A stretch of 64,000 nucleotides of DNA from positions 1 to 64,000 of the forward strand of contig JAFEAT010000020.1 of the NCBI GenBank assembly GCA_018266255.1. Direction: 5' to 3'. The translations under genes were made by a program, and so were the position numbers. The notes under the pieces were generated by a model, which was not told the origin of the DNA, made no database searches, and worked only from the letters and a program-made list of their open reading frames with translations. Source of the DNA: Cyanobacteria bacterium SZAS-4 (GTDB taxonomy: Bacteria; Cyanobacteriota; Vampirovibrionia; Obscuribacterales; Obscuribacteraceae). Below, in pieces: positions 45,239 to 54,131 of the stretch (position 1 is the stretch's first letter; each line of letters begins with the position of its first letter).

Positions 45239-46947
45239 ACTGGCTAGATTACGTAGTTTTGATCGGATCGATATTAGGCATCGCAGGCTACGGAATTTGG
45301 CAAACAAGATTCAGAACAAATTTGCATGATTATCTAAAAGGCACCGGTCACACCCCCTGGTTTGCCATCGGAATATCAGTGATGGCAACACAAGCAAGTG
45401 CCATCACTTTTCTGTCGACACCTGGGCAGGGCTATCTGGGCGGACTGAGCTTCATTCAAGTTTACTTCGGTGTTCCCATTGCATTGATTATCATCGCCAT
45501 GTTTTTCCTGCCGATGTTTCAAAAGTTAGACGTGTATACCGCCTATGAATATCTGGAAAAGCGATTCGACGGAAAAACGCGTTCGCTTGGCGCCGCACTG
45601 TTTTTGTTGCAACGAGGTCTCGGCGCCGGTTTGACAATTTACGCTCCTGCAATCGTTATGACCACAGTATTCGGATGGCCGCTCAACGCCACCATCATTA
45701 GTGCCGGACTACTGGTCATCGTTTACACCGTAATCGGCGGAAGTGATGCTGTAACAGTGACGCAGAAATACCAGATGGCGATTATCTTCGCTGGCATGGT
45801 AACGGCTACGTGGCTGCTGATTTCAAAGCTTCCACCAAATCTCGAATTCGGTGACACTCTGAAATTAGCGGGCGGTTTTCATAAAATGAATGCCGTAAAT
45901 TTCTCCACAAGTCTCAACCAGCGTTACACATTTTGGTCAGGGCTTTTCGGTGGAACATTTCTGATGCTTTCGTATTTCGGCACGGATCAGTCTCAGGTAC
46001 AGCGATACATCTCCGGTTCGTCCCTGCGTGAAAGCCGCTTGGGACTGCTATTCAATGCAGTTTTCAAAATCCCGATGCAGTTTTGTATTTTACTTATTGG
46101 TGTGCTGATTTTTGTCTTTTATCAATTCCAACCGCCGCCGATGTTTTTTGATGCAGCGTCGCGACAGTATATTGAAAGTCACAGATCTGACGCCAAACTT
46201 AGCGCCTACGAAAGTGATTTCAACAACACACAAAGTGAAGTGCGCAAGTATCTGGAAAACTGGCTTGACGCCCGACACAAGGGCGATAAGTCGTCTGCCG
46301 ACTCATCTTTTGTCGCTGCTGCTCTGGCTGATGAGCGAGGTGAAAAAATCCGGTTGGCTGCTTCGAAAGAGTTAGCGATCAGAAATCCTGATGCCAAGGC
46401 TAACGATGCCGACTACGTGTTCATCACATTCATTCTGCAAGAGCTTCCGCACGGCGTAATCGGACTGTTAGTCGCCGCATTCTTTGCCGCAGCTCTCTCT
46501 TCAAAAGCCGCTGAACTGAACGCACTTGGCACAAGTACAACGATCGATTTCTATCGACGCCTGATGAAGCGTGATGCAACTGATGCAGACTGTTTGACTG
46601 CCACCAAATGGTTCACGGCGCTGTGGGGCGCCATCGCCATCACTGTCGCTCTCTACGCTCGCCTGGCTGAGAATCTGATTCAAGCAGTGAACATTTTGGG
46701 CTCTATCTTTTACGGCGTAATGCTCGGACTTTTCCTTGTCGCATTTTTCATTCGGCGAGTGGAGGGCAATGCAATTTTCTGGGGAGCACTGGTCGCGCAA
46801 ATACTTGTTTTCATTCTTTATTTCACGCTGTCGATTTCTTATCTGTGGTATCCGCTGATTGGCTGCGCCGCTTGCGTGCTCTTCAGCCTTCTCCTTCAAA
46901 CAATCATGGGCAATAAACAGGGAACAATCAAAGGATACGCGTCATGA
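45235..46947 (+). CDS. Sodium:solute symporter family protein
   Basis: 570 residues with about 13 membrane helices of the SSS family, which couples solute uptake to sodium. Recognisable parts: FAIGISVMATQASAITFLST with the sodium-site region, GQGYLGGLSFIQVYFG, YTAYEYLEKRFDGKTRSLGA, GTFLMLSYFGTDQSQVQRYI and GLLVAAFFAAALSSKAAELN. A hydrophilic loop of about 85 residues (about 302-390) lies between helices. The substrate cannot be told from sequence. It starts at ATG 45235 inside the upstream stop and overlaps the next gene by 4 bases. Confidence 0.92.
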   Translation: MNWLDYVVLIGSILGIAGYGIWQTRFRTNLHDYLKGTGHTPWFAIGISVMATQASAITFLSTPGQGYLGGLSFIQVYFGVPIALIIIAMFFLPMFQKLDVYTAYEYLEKRFDGKTRSLGAALFLLQRGLGAGLTIYAPAIVMTTVFGWPLNATIISAGLLVIVYTVIGGSDAVTVTQKYQMAIIFAGMVTATWLLISKLPPNLEFGDTLKLAGGFHKMNAVNFSTSLNQRYTFWSGLFGGTFLMLSYFGTDQSQVQRYISGSSLRESRLGLLFNAVFKIPMQFCILLIGVLIFVFYQFQPPPMFFDAASRQYIESHRSDAKLSAYESDFNNTQSEVRKYLENWLDARHKGDKSSADSSFVAAALADERGEKIRLAASKELAIRNPDAKANDADYVFITFILQELPHGVIGLLVAAFFAAALSSKAAELNALGTSTTIDFYRRLMKRDATDADCLTATKWFTALWGAIAITVALYARLAENLIQAVNILGSIFYGVMLGLFLVAFFIRRVEGNAIFWGALVAQILVFILYFTLSISYLWYPLIGCAACVLFSLLLQTIMGNKQGTIKGYAS

Positions 46948-47717
46948 CTTCACCGATTATCTGTTTTGGTCAACAGCCTTGTGGTTTCTTTCCGAAACGA
47001 TTTCTTGTCTCCAAGTTTCAAACTGCGCGACGTTTGCAAAGCGAAATTGGCGGAGAGATCGTGTTCTTTTATCACGATAGCGATCACGACCCGCGTGAGA
47101 CGAGAACGACATTACGTCATCGCAAGACGAACGAGCCGGCTCAACTCAATTTTGTTTTCGACAATAAATGGCAGCGTAAATTCTCGCCGCTTTATCTGAA
47201 AAGAATTCCAGCGGGCTGGCAAGATAAGACGATTTTGCAGTTGCCGAATTATATCGATCATCCCTTGATCAACATCTTCAAAGCCGTGGCTGCGACCAAT
47301 GTTGCCGATTTCTGTTTGCAGATGTACCGAGACATGGGATTGATCGATGGAATGAAAATCGTTCGCTCCAGTGACCCGGAAGTGCGCCGCACCGCCTGCG
47401 ATATCGATGACTATTTCGTTGATGTTCCTTATGAAGGAGAGATTGTGCGGGCTCGACATTCCAACGGCGAGTTCAAACTGCATGAAGGTGGAGACGCTTA
47501 CGTCGACGTGCCGCCAACGACTTTTTCGAAGGAGCAAATCAGCCCTGCTCGTGATAGCCGTTTGCGCTGGATGCAATCGATCGTGCATTGCACGCATTAC
47601 ATCGCTGGATTGGGTGAGCAAGAGTATTTAGTAAAATCTGAGGCACCGGAAATTACTTTCGTGACGCGCGAGGACATCGAACGGTCTGACGAAGCGTATA
47701 CTGAGCTGACAACATGA
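46944..47717 (+). CDS. Short BshC-like protein, putative bacillithiol synthase
   Basis: 257 residues against about 540 for known BshC. Motifs in BshC order: GQQPCGFFPKRFLVSKFQT (known: GGQQAGLLTGPLYTIHK), FFYHDSDHDPRE (known: VAGEDHDLDE), an RHSNGEFKL segment, and HCTHYIAGLGEQEYL (known: TLAFIAGPGEINYW). The family's C-terminal coiled-coil and second half are missing. BshC adds cysteine to glucosaminyl malate, the last step of bacillithiol synthesis. It is flanked by bshB and bshA and overlaps the symporter stop by ATGA. The call is inference from motif order and context; a search is needed to confirm it. Confidence 0.6.
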   Translation: MTSPIICFGQQPCGFFPKRFLVSKFQTARRLQSEIGGEIVFFYHDSDHDPRETRTTLRHRKTNEPAQLNFVFDNKWQRKFSPLYLKRIPAGWQDKTILQLPNYIDHPLINIFKAVAATNVADFCLQMYRDMGLIDGMKIVRSSDPEVRRTACDIDDYFVDVPYEGEIVRARHSNGEFKLHEGGDAYVDVPPTTFSKEQISPARDSRLRWMQSIVHCTHYIAGLGEQEYLVKSEAPEITFVTREDIERSDEAYTELTT

Positions 47718-47740
47718 GGTGCACGTAGATTACTGAGAAT

Positions 47741-48445
47741 TTGTCACTGCTAATTTTTGGAGCGCATCCAGACGACATCGAGTTTGGTTGCGGTGGCGTA
47801 GTCGCTCGCGAAACACAATCTGGGCGAAGCGTTCACTTTGTTGTTGGCTCGTTGGGAGAAGCCGGCAGTAATGGAACCCCAGAGCAGCGGGCTGAAGAAT
47901 CAACGGCAGCGGCGAAGTTGCTTGGAGCCTCGATCGAATTTATTGAACTAGACGGCGATTCGCATTTGGAAATTCGCTCAGCGCACGCATTGAGGTTGGC
48001 TTCCATCATTCGTCGCATGCGACCTGAAACGTTGTTGGCACCATCGTGTGTCGAGAATCAACATCCCGACCATTCGCGCTTGGGACAATTAGTGCGAGAT
48101 GCTGCTCGTCTGGCTCGTTACGGTGGGCTGAAAGAGCTTTCGGATCACAAGACGCACGCCGTGAAGCAGTTGTTTTTCTATGCCGTAACGCCTGATGGAG
48201 AGCCTCGCGATATTCCGCCTGTCTTGATCGATATTTCTGCTCCAGAAGTCGTTTCCGCGTGGACTGCTGCGATGAATGCCCATCGCTCGCAAGCTGCCAC
48301 TCGTAACTATGTTGACTTGCAGTTGACGCGGGCGAAGTTGTTTGGTGCGCGCGCTGGTGTCGAGTATGCCATGGCTGTTTATCCAAATGATCCAATGGTT
48401 TTTGATTCGCTTGCTGACGCAGGCAGAGGAGCGCGACGCTTTTAG
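47741..48445 (+). CDS. bshB1: Bacillithiol biosynthesis deacetylase BshB
   Basis: 234 residues from TTG 47741; cytoplasmic zinc deacetylase that converts N-acetylglucosaminyl malate to glucosaminyl malate. PIG-L motifs: LIFGAHPDDIEFGCGGVVAR with zinc ligands AHPDD, GELGEAGSNGTPEQRAEES-like loop (read GSLGEAGSNGTPEQRAEES), LDGDSHLEI, and CVENQHPDHSRLG with the third ligand. The closest match is BshB1 by length and motifs. The stop TAG touches the bshA start. The order BshC-like, bshB, bshA is compact. Confidence 0.9.
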   Translation: MSLLIFGAHPDDIEFGCGGVVARETQSGRSVHFVVGSLGEAGSNGTPEQRAEESTAAAKLLGASIEFIELDGDSHLEIRSAHALRLASIIRRMRPETLLAPSCVENQHPDHSRLGQLVRDAARLARYGGLKELSDHKTHAVKQLFFYAVTPDGEPRDIPPVLIDISAPEVVSAWTAAMNAHRSQAATRNYVDLQLTRAKLFGARAGVEYAMAVYPNDPMVFDSLADAGRGARRF

Positions 48446-49596
48446 TGAGCTTTGAGAATCCCATGCGAATTGGTATCACATGCTATCCATCAGTCGGCGG
48501 CAGTGGAATCATCGCGACGACTCTGGGCATTGAGCTCGCCAGGCGCGGGCACGAGGTGCACTTTATCAGCTACGAGCGTCCGTTCAGGCTGCCCACAGAT
48601 GAACCGCGCATCAAATTTCATCAAGTGCAAGTGAATGACTATGGGCTGTTCAAATATCCCGACTACACGTTGCCTTTGTCGGTAAAGATGGCTGAGGTGA
48701 GCCAGGAATTTCATCTGGATGTTTTGCACGTGCATTACGCTGTTCCGCATGCGACAGCCGCGATACTTTCTCGATGTATGGTGCCTGTCAGTTTGCAGCC
48801 GCGAATCGTCACGACTTTGCACGGTACTGATACTACTTTGCTCGGCAATGACCCCGGCTATGGACCGGCTATCCATCACGCTCTTAGTCAGTCGAACGGC
48901 GTCACCGCAGTCTCTGAATTTTTGAAGCGAGAAACGCGACGAGTGCTTAGTTTCGAATGTCCGATGGAAGTGATCTACAACTTCTTCAAACCAGGCACTC
49001 CTACAAAATCGCGCGAGGAAATGCGACGCGAGTTAGGCATACGCGATGACGAGGCGATGATCTTGCATTCCTCCAATCTGCGCCCGCTCAAAAGAATCGA
49101 TCTGTTACTCGAAACAGCGGCGCGTATTCGCCCTCGCGAATCGTTCAAATTAGTTATTCTCGCGGGAGGAAGTTTTGCACCTTTCGTAGACGAAGTAAAA
49201 CGACTGGGCATCGAAGACCGCGTAATAGTGCGCGAAAACGTCCTGGACATCGAAGACTACCTACATGCCGCCGATCTCGGTCTGATCACATCTGACACTG
49301 AAAGCTTCTGCATGAGCATTCTAGAGGCGATGTTCTTCGAAGTTCCAAGTGTGGCAACGAACGTGGGCGGAATTCCAGAAGTAGTAGAAAACGGAGTCAC
49401 GGGTTTAATCGTGCCACCTGGCGATGCAGCGCAATTGACCAGCGCAGTAGAAAAGCTAATCCAGGACCCCACTCTACGAAAATCCCTGGGTAAAGCAGCA
49501 AAGCACCAGGCCCAAGCAAGGTTTTCGGCCGAGCAAATCATCCCCCGCTACGAACAACTTTATCGTTCGGTAAGAGCCGAAGTAGTCCCCTGTTGA
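48445..49596 (+). CDS. bshA: N-acetyl-alpha-D-glucosaminyl L-malate synthase BshA
   Basis: GT4 glycosyltransferase of about 383 residues that joins UDP-GlcNAc and L-malate, the first step of bacillithiol synthesis. Diagnostic parts: IGITCYPSVGGSGIIATTLG, FRLPTDEPRIKFHQVQVNDY, FKYPDYTLPLSVKMAEV, VTTLHGTDTTLLGNDPGYGP, YNFFKPGTPTKSREEM, DTESFCMSILEAMFFEVPSV and VATNVGGIPEVVENGVTGL with the GT4 EX7E region. The open frame begins at GTG 48445, overlapping the bshB stop by one base; ATG 48463 fits the family start MRIGITC better and may be the real one. Confidence 0.95.
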   Translation: MSFENPMRIGITCYPSVGGSGIIATTLGIELARRGHEVHFISYERPFRLPTDEPRIKFHQVQVNDYGLFKYPDYTLPLSVKMAEVSQEFHLDVLHVHYAVPHATAAILSRCMVPVSLQPRIVTTLHGTDTTLLGNDPGYGPAIHHALSQSNGVTAVSEFLKRETRRVLSFECPMEVIYNFFKPGTPTKSREEMRRELGIRDDEAMILHSSNLRPLKRIDLLLETAARIRPRESFKLVILAGGSFAPFVDEVKRLGIEDRVIVRENVLDIEDYLHAADLGLITSDTESFCMSILEAMFFEVPSVATNVGGIPEVVENGVTGLIVPPGDAAQLTSAVEKLIQDPTLRKSLGKAAKHQAQARFSAEQIIPRYEQLYRSVRAEVVPC

Positions 49597-49599
49597 ATG

Positions 49600-49713
49600 G
49601 GAGTGCGGCTTCAGCCGGCACGGGCCGCTGGTCTATCTGACCGGCGCAAGACGGCACGCCAGCTTCAGACCGGTAGGGACCGCCGGGAGGCGCTGCCATA
49701 GACCGGCGTACCA
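49600..49713. repeat. Two-hairpin palindromic repeat, tandem pair C
   Basis: C1 49600-49648 (GGAGTGCGGCTTCAGCCGGCACGG, then GGTCTATCTGACCGGCG). C2 about 49650-49713 is more diverged and holds ACGCCAGCTTCAGACCGG and GCCATAGACCGGCG. The pair lies directly after bshA and may end its transcript. Confidence 0.75.
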
Positions 49714-49865
49714 GCCCCCCCCGAACATTAAATGTGAAATTTCCCCTTTGTCTATGTCCAAAACCCCAAACCCTCGTATACACCCATTCACAGCAGAGGA
49801 AATCCCCCAAAGCTGGATGTCTAAAACAAACATCGATTTTATTGAGAATTTGGAGGAGTCGAATC

Positions 49866-50129
49866 ATGGGTGAAGGTAAGATGGGAATGGAAATGGCAAA
49901 CTCGACCACTTCGATGAACATCAGCGCGGCGATGGCGAGCAGTTTCATTTTCAACGCTGACAAAAGCGCTGCCAACTATTACCAGGGTAAGCCTGACCTT
50001 TACGACATGAACCGCGACATCACTGGTACCGTTGATGGTGCCGCTTTCGCAATCTTCGCACCAGCTGCTCGACGCATCGCAGCCAAGGCGAACAACTATT
50101 ACAACCACAGTTACAACAACTCGCTGTAA
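49866..50129 (+). CDS. Small protein of unknown function
   Basis: 87 residues; GGAGGAG lies 6 bases before ATG 49866, a strong site. Met-rich start (MGEGKMGMEMANSTTSMNIS), then Ala/Asn/Tyr-rich sequence with IFAPAARRIAAKANNYYNHS near the end. No signal peptide or membrane helix. No family recognised. The strong ribosome site and even composition support a real gene. Confidence 0.6.
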   Translation: MGEGKMGMEMANSTTSMNISAAMASSFIFNADKSAANYYQGKPDLYDMNRDITGTVDGAAFAIFAPAARRIAAKANNYYNHSYNNSL

Positions 50130-50158
50130 CCACAATCGCTTTATAGAGAGACTAGCTA

Positions 50159-50848
50159 CTAACCGTTGTGAACTCTATCTCCGCCTTCGCGCTGAGCGAT
50201 GGCAAGAAATTCGAGGGCGCGGTTCAACAAATCGTGCTCATCACGTGCGTGAGTAGGGAATGACACAACCCCTACGCTCGCAGTCACGTGCAAATGGCGC
50301 AGATCTTCGTTAATCTGAGTGCTTTTCACCTTGTCTCTAATTCTCTCGCCGACCACAATGGCTCTGGATGAGTAAGTCTCGGGGAAAATAATTGCAAGCT
50401 TGTCTGGGCTGCATCGCGCCGCCACATCTACGTCTCTGATGGCTGCACGACAAATATTCGCTGCCGAGCGCATTGTGTCATCGATGGCCAACTGCCCGTG
50501 AGCTTTGCCCACAGCGTCTAAGTTATCGATTGCCACGACCAAAAGTGATAGCGGGCGCTTATATCGCTTAGCGCGGCGCAGTTCATACTGCAGTTTTTTG
50601 CCAAAGGCGCGGGGATTGCAGAGGTCGGTCAGCTTATCGCGCAGACCAATGCGTTCAAATTCTTCGATCTTTTCTTCAGTCAGCGGATGGCGACTTTTAT
50701 CTAGAATGTGCTGCTGCTTGGTTTCCTTGAACTTCTGCCGATTATGGCGCATGTCGAGGACCATTTTGGTAAACATGGATTCTCTGCCAAACAAGGCCCA
50801 GCCTTGGTCGATCATCTTCGGGTCGTATTTAGATTCGAACTGATCCAT
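50159..50848 (-). CDS. GGDEF-domain protein with degenerate active site
   Basis: 229 residues. A helical start (about 1-65) precedes a GGDEF-fold domain: DKLTDLCNPRAFGKKL in place of DxLTxLxNRRxF, LLVVAIDNLDAVG, and CSPDKLAIIFP in place of RxGGDEFxxxxP. The motif GGDEF is SPDKL, so cyclic di-GMP synthesis is not expected; such domains often sense GTP or act as partners. TASVGVVSFP is the normal last strand. AGGGGAC lies upstream of the ATG. It may be a relative of the second GGDEF domain of the giant protein. Confidence 0.82.
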   Translation of the reverse strand: MDQFESKYDPKMIDQGWALFGRESMFTKMVLDMRHNRQKFKETKQQHILDKSRHPLTEEKIEEFERIGLRDKLTDLCNPRAFGKKLQYELRRAKRYKRPLSLLVVAIDNLDAVGKAHGQLAIDDTMRSAANICRAAIRDVDVAARCSPDKLAIIFPETYSSRAIVVGERIRDKVKSTQINEDLRHLHVTASVGVVSFPTHARDEHDLLNRALEFLAIAQREGGDRVHNG

Positions 50849-51106
50849 TTTTGTCCCCTAATTTCAGCCTGACGCTGCAACATTCGTGGTTCCGGCGGCT
50901 AAGTTTGATATTCCCAAGACGGGCCAGATTTGTCAATTCTCCCTGAGTTGGGGGCAAAATTGAACGCTTAGCAACCCGGGAATCCCATTTATTTGTACTT
51001 TTGGGATTTAATCATATGTATGTGCCAAGACTTGGTTCGGTATTTGAACTCAGATACGTATGGTTGGTGGGCCGAACACTATCGATAAGGCTCAAAACTT
51101 CCGGAC
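50849..51106. other. Intergenic stretch without a supported gene
   Basis: About 260 bases between divergent genes; nothing recognisable beyond expected promoters. Confidence 0.35.
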
Positions 51107-51572
51107 GTGCCAAATGAAATCATTCGTACTTCGTTGGTCACCTGTGTTGTCCTTTACAGCATGAACATTGCAGCCTTCGCGGCTGATTTAGATAAAGTGC
51201 TGTTTGATGCCGTGGAACAACGAAATCGTCCACCAACTGTTAAAAAAACGGCGCGACTTGGTCGAACTGGAGTCGAGTATGCGAAACCGAGACCGAAGAT
51301 AGAAAGTGTTAAAGTTGAAAGCCCTGAGCCGAAAACGGCATGGGACGAGTGGCATCATCGCGTCGCGTACCAAGTGTACAGTGTCGGCTGACGCTGAGTT
51401 CAAAGACACTAAACATCTGAAGGCTACGGCATCATATGTAGTGGCAAAGGATGGTCGTATAGTCGAAGCGCGCATAACAAAAACAAGTCGGAATGCCCGG
51501 TTCGATACTATTGTTCTCACTGCAATCAATTCTCTAGATGGCCAATTTATGGTCCCTGACGTTCGGAGGTGA
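51107..51572 (+). pseudogene. TonB-C-like secreted protein, frameshifted
   Basis: Frame 1 (51107-51391, GTG start) gives a signal peptide (VTCVVLYSMNIAAFAA), a proline/lysine linker and WDEWHHRVAYQVYS, then stops. Frame 2 picks up at about 51380 with SADAEFKDTKHLKATASYVV and AKDGRIVEARITKTSRN, the typical start of a TonB C-terminal or related domain, to 51572. Joined across one base they give one protein of about 155 residues. Either a real frameshift or a sequencing or assembly error. TonB-C-like exported proteins are common; this one lacks a membrane anchor after its signal. Confidence 0.6.
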
Positions 51573-51618
51573 AGACAACCTCAGAGTCGTAATAGTCGCG
51601 ACAGAGGTTCTCAACCAG

Positions 51619-51979
51619 TTAGCGCCAACAAATCAAGCCATCTGGATAAATGTTTGGAATCGAGATCTTCTCTACTTTTCCTGAGTCTGATTGAATCGAC
51701 CAGTTATATAAAATGTCATCAGAAAACGGAGGTTCTTCGTTATCGCTTTTTTCCTCATCGGCAAAGAAATCAAAGACTTCTTTGTACTTTACCGCTTCCG
51801 GCATCAATGCAATTTTACCTACCATAGCCAGACCATCCAGCATCTCATCAGTGATAATGCCAATAAGCTCGCTACCGTGAAACAGTTTTAGCATGTTATT
51901 CGCTATGCCCAATATATCGCTTTGGTACTGTACCTCTCACCAACAACTTGTTGCCGAATTTTATAATCTCCGAACTCAT
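51619..51979 (-). pseudogene. Small unknown protein, probably split by a frameshift
   Basis: A 27-codon ORF from ATG 51979 with GGAAGGGAG upstream (start MSSEIIKFGNKLLVRGTV) stops at 51896. One base later ATG 51894 opens a second frame (MLKLFHGSELIGIITDEM...) to 51619, which itself has no ribosome site. A single frameshift would join them into one protein of about 118 residues. Alternatively they are a coupled pair. No family recognised. It lies next to another frameshifted locus. Confidence 0.45.
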
Positions 51980-52295
51980 TGTTCGCTCCCTTCCATTGTT
52001 CATTCAAGAATGCCCCGTAGATTAGCAGATAAACGATTTGTTGGATTCTAAAGTCAACATGAAAATAGAACCAATCGATATCAAACGGATGTGAGAGGCG
52101 ACCATAGGGTGTACTCGCAGTGCTGCACTTAATATAGTGGCGGACTGCTGCTCAATGTCAAGCGGCTGTCTGCCGCTTGCCTGCGTGATCGGAGCTGCTT
52201 GGGTCTACCACGTTGCTATTAAAAACTCTCCGACGCAGAATTAACTTCGACTTCGGAGAGTAATGAATGTGCCACCACCAATGGTGGTAAATTGT
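51980..52295. other. Intergenic stretch, short hairpin only
   Basis: About 316 bases between two minus-strand genes. It contains ACCACC-AAT-GGTGGT near 52273-52287, just downstream of the DUF4331 stop on the minus strand, without a T-run. No gene visible. Confidence 0.4.
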
Positions 52296-53318
52296 TTAAG
52301 CTAACACTTTTTTCGCATGCGGCGTCCCCAAATAAGGAAACTCCGATAAGACATCGGTATGCGGCGAAAGTCCGTCTGGCGGAATTTCGCCTTTCGATAA
52401 GAAAGACAACCGAGCGTTGATTACATCATCCTTCGTTGTTCGCCCATTGGGATATTCAGCCGGTTTCGACGGATCGAAACTGAGCATGTCGGGCAAAATT
52501 CCAGCTTCATTAATCGCCGCAATCGATTCTTCGCGTGTGTAATCACCAGTGTGACCCATCAAGTGAATAAACAGTTCGAGCCAGCGCTTATAGTCATTGA
52601 CTGGTTCGCTTGCATTGTATTCCTCTTTCGTATCGTCAGTGTTGAAGAAACTGCTTACTGATGGATGTCCGGCGCGATCGACGTGCAGCAATTTGCCGTC
52701 TTTTCTCACGCTGCATCGTCCCCAAATGCGTATCATCGGATTCGCTTGCAACTCGCTGGTCGGCAACTCGATAGCCATTGAGAAAACGTTGGCTTCTGTG
52801 TTCGAATCGACACCAGTCCAGGGTTGTTTGCCTGCTTCGTAGTGCAATGCAGTGAAATTCTTCTTGCCAGAAATGTCGTACAGATTTTTGATTCCATCAA
52901 AATCGAAGAAAAAAGCATCGCTGCGAGAACCTGCAAAGAATGTGTAATCTCCCGCTTTTACGATGTTCGGTGTCGGTCCGAATGAACATTCAGCATCAGA
53001 CACAACTTTTGTTCCGACGGCTTCAACAGAGCGCGCTTCTTCGCCCTTGGCTACAAACACGCTGAACGTCTGCTTTCCATTTTTGGGTTCAGAGTAAACA
53101 AAGCTGAACGAGATGTCGTTGAGCAGATCGCCGTTGTTGTCTATTGCCAACCTGTAGATGGCATCAGGATGGAGCGCATCTGCTTGAGGATTCGCATTGA
53201 GAATTAAAACTGTTCTTGTCGGATCTTTTGGCGACTGGAATGCGTAAAGATCGCAGAGGTCGAGTCGCTGATCGCCAAGTGGTGGACCTAAGCTAAGTCC
53301 TGTAAAGTGGTTGGACAT
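52296..53318 (-). CDS. DUF4331 family protein
   Basis: 340 residues of the DUF4331 family, function unknown. Typical features: SNHFTGLSLGPPLGDQRLDL, CDLYAFQSPKDPTRTVLIL, YRLAIDNNGDLLNDISFSF and AIELPTSELQANPMIRIWG. No signal peptide is visible, unlike some members. ATG 53318 has GAGGAG 6 bases upstream; the frame opens at 53384 but that start lacks a site. It stands alone. Confidence 0.88.
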   Translation of the reverse strand: MSNHFTGLSLGPPLGDQRLDLCDLYAFQSPKDPTRTVLILNANPQADALHPDAIYRLAIDNNGDLLNDISFSFVYSEPKNGKQTFSVFVAKGEEARSVEAVGTKVVSDAECSFGPTPNIVKAGDYTFFAGSRSDAFFFDFDGIKNLYDISGKKNFTALHYEAGKQPWTGVDSNTEANVFSMAIELPTSELQANPMIRIWGRCSVRKDGKLLHVDRAGHPSVSSFFNTDDTKEEYNASEPVNDYKRWLELFIHLMGHTGDYTREESIAAINEAGILPDMLSFDPSKPAEYPNGRTTKDDVINARLSFLSKGEIPPDGLSPHTDVLSEFPYLGTPHAKKVLA

Positions 53319-53440
53319 TCTGTCTCCTCGTTTGTGTTTGCGCGAACTGCCAGTCGAAAGATTATGGTGTACGGTGGCTAACAAATCTATCGCAAAAGTT
53401 TAGAACAGACTTGGGAATAATGTGGTTAAGTTTTGCCGCG
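53319..53440. other. Upstream region of DUF4331 gene
   Basis: Part of a 327-base gap (53319-53645) between the DUF4331 gene and the GGCT-like gene; apart from the possible small membrane ORF it holds nothing recognisable. Confidence 0.35.
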
Positions 53441-53596
53441 GATTTTGCCATGAAGAAATTCTCTCTAAAACCACCTCCTATTGGCGTACAGATAGTGCTG
53501 GGCACCTTGGGTTTGGTAGTGACCTGGTGGCTAATAATTCCGAAACCCAATATAGATGAGCTCAGAGAAGGGCATTCCATGATCTGCCCGAAATGA
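53441..53596 (+). CDS. Possible small membrane protein
   Basis: An open frame from 53411 to 53596; a start inside it at the ATG near 53450 (MKKFSLKPPPIGVQIVLG) or upstream at 53411 gives about 48-61 residues with one membrane helix (IGVQIVLGTLGLVVTWWLI) and a polar tail. It lies between two minus-strand genes. No strong ribosome site. It may be a chance frame. Confidence 0.3.
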   Translation, partial: DFAMKKFSLKPPPIGVQIVLGTLGLVVTWWLIIPKPNIDELREGHSMICPK

Positions 53597-53645
53597 TTCG
53601 ACTTTGGCGCCTATTCCGTTGCCAGACACCGACAGCAAATGACTG

Positions 53646-54131
53646 CTAGTCTCTGGCTGCGTATAAGTTGGCAACGGTGTAAATCTGGCGTTCCTCTGCC
53701 GCAAGTTGTTCTTCCTCGACATGGAAGACCGGGATGAGAATCCGAATGTATTCAGGACCTTCGAAGTCGTCAACGTCTTTCCATCCATCTGGTAACAATG
53801 GCGATTTCAAAATACGAATTTTGAGGATAGGACCACCAGCTCTCGGGCGAAATGCCGGATAACCAAGCGTTGCTCCCCACCCCGTTTGTTGTAGGTCGCC
53901 TTCGATGAATCCATCGGTCCAATCGCCCCCGAGCGGTTCTACGATGTGATAGTTCTGCCGTCCTGGAGCAAGTGTGCCGTAAACCGCCAGCGTACTGTTA
54001 GTGCCGAAAATCGCATCTAATTCTCTTTCTGCGTCTGAAATATCTTGTGGACTCGTTGCATTTTTTCGTCTCTCGTTTTCTGCTGCGATGAGAGGTGTCA
54101 ATTCTGCTAACGACATCTTGTCTCTAATCAT
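53646..54131 (-). CDS. Gamma-glutamylcyclotransferase-like (AIG2-like) protein
   Basis: 161 residues. The GGCT/AIG2 fold is seen in LAVYGTLAPGRQNYHIVEPL (the substrate loop YGTL is typical), GFIEGDLQQTGWGATLGYPA, and the catalytic region near VDDFEGPEYIRILIPV where a Glu is expected (FEGPEY). Such enzymes cut gamma-glutamyl groups from amides or peptides. The start at 54131 overlaps the 3' end of the dynamin-like gene by 8 bases; an ATG at 54116 is an alternative. Co-transcribed with the dynamin-like gene. Confidence 0.82.
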   Translation of the reverse strand: MIRDKMSLAELTPLIAAENERRKNATSPQDISDAERELDAIFGTNSTLAVYGTLAPGRQNYHIVEPLGGDWTDGFIEGDLQQTGWGATLGYPAFRPRAGGPILKIRILKSPLLPDGWKDVDDFEGPEYIRILIPVFHVEEEQLAAEERQIYTVANLYAARD

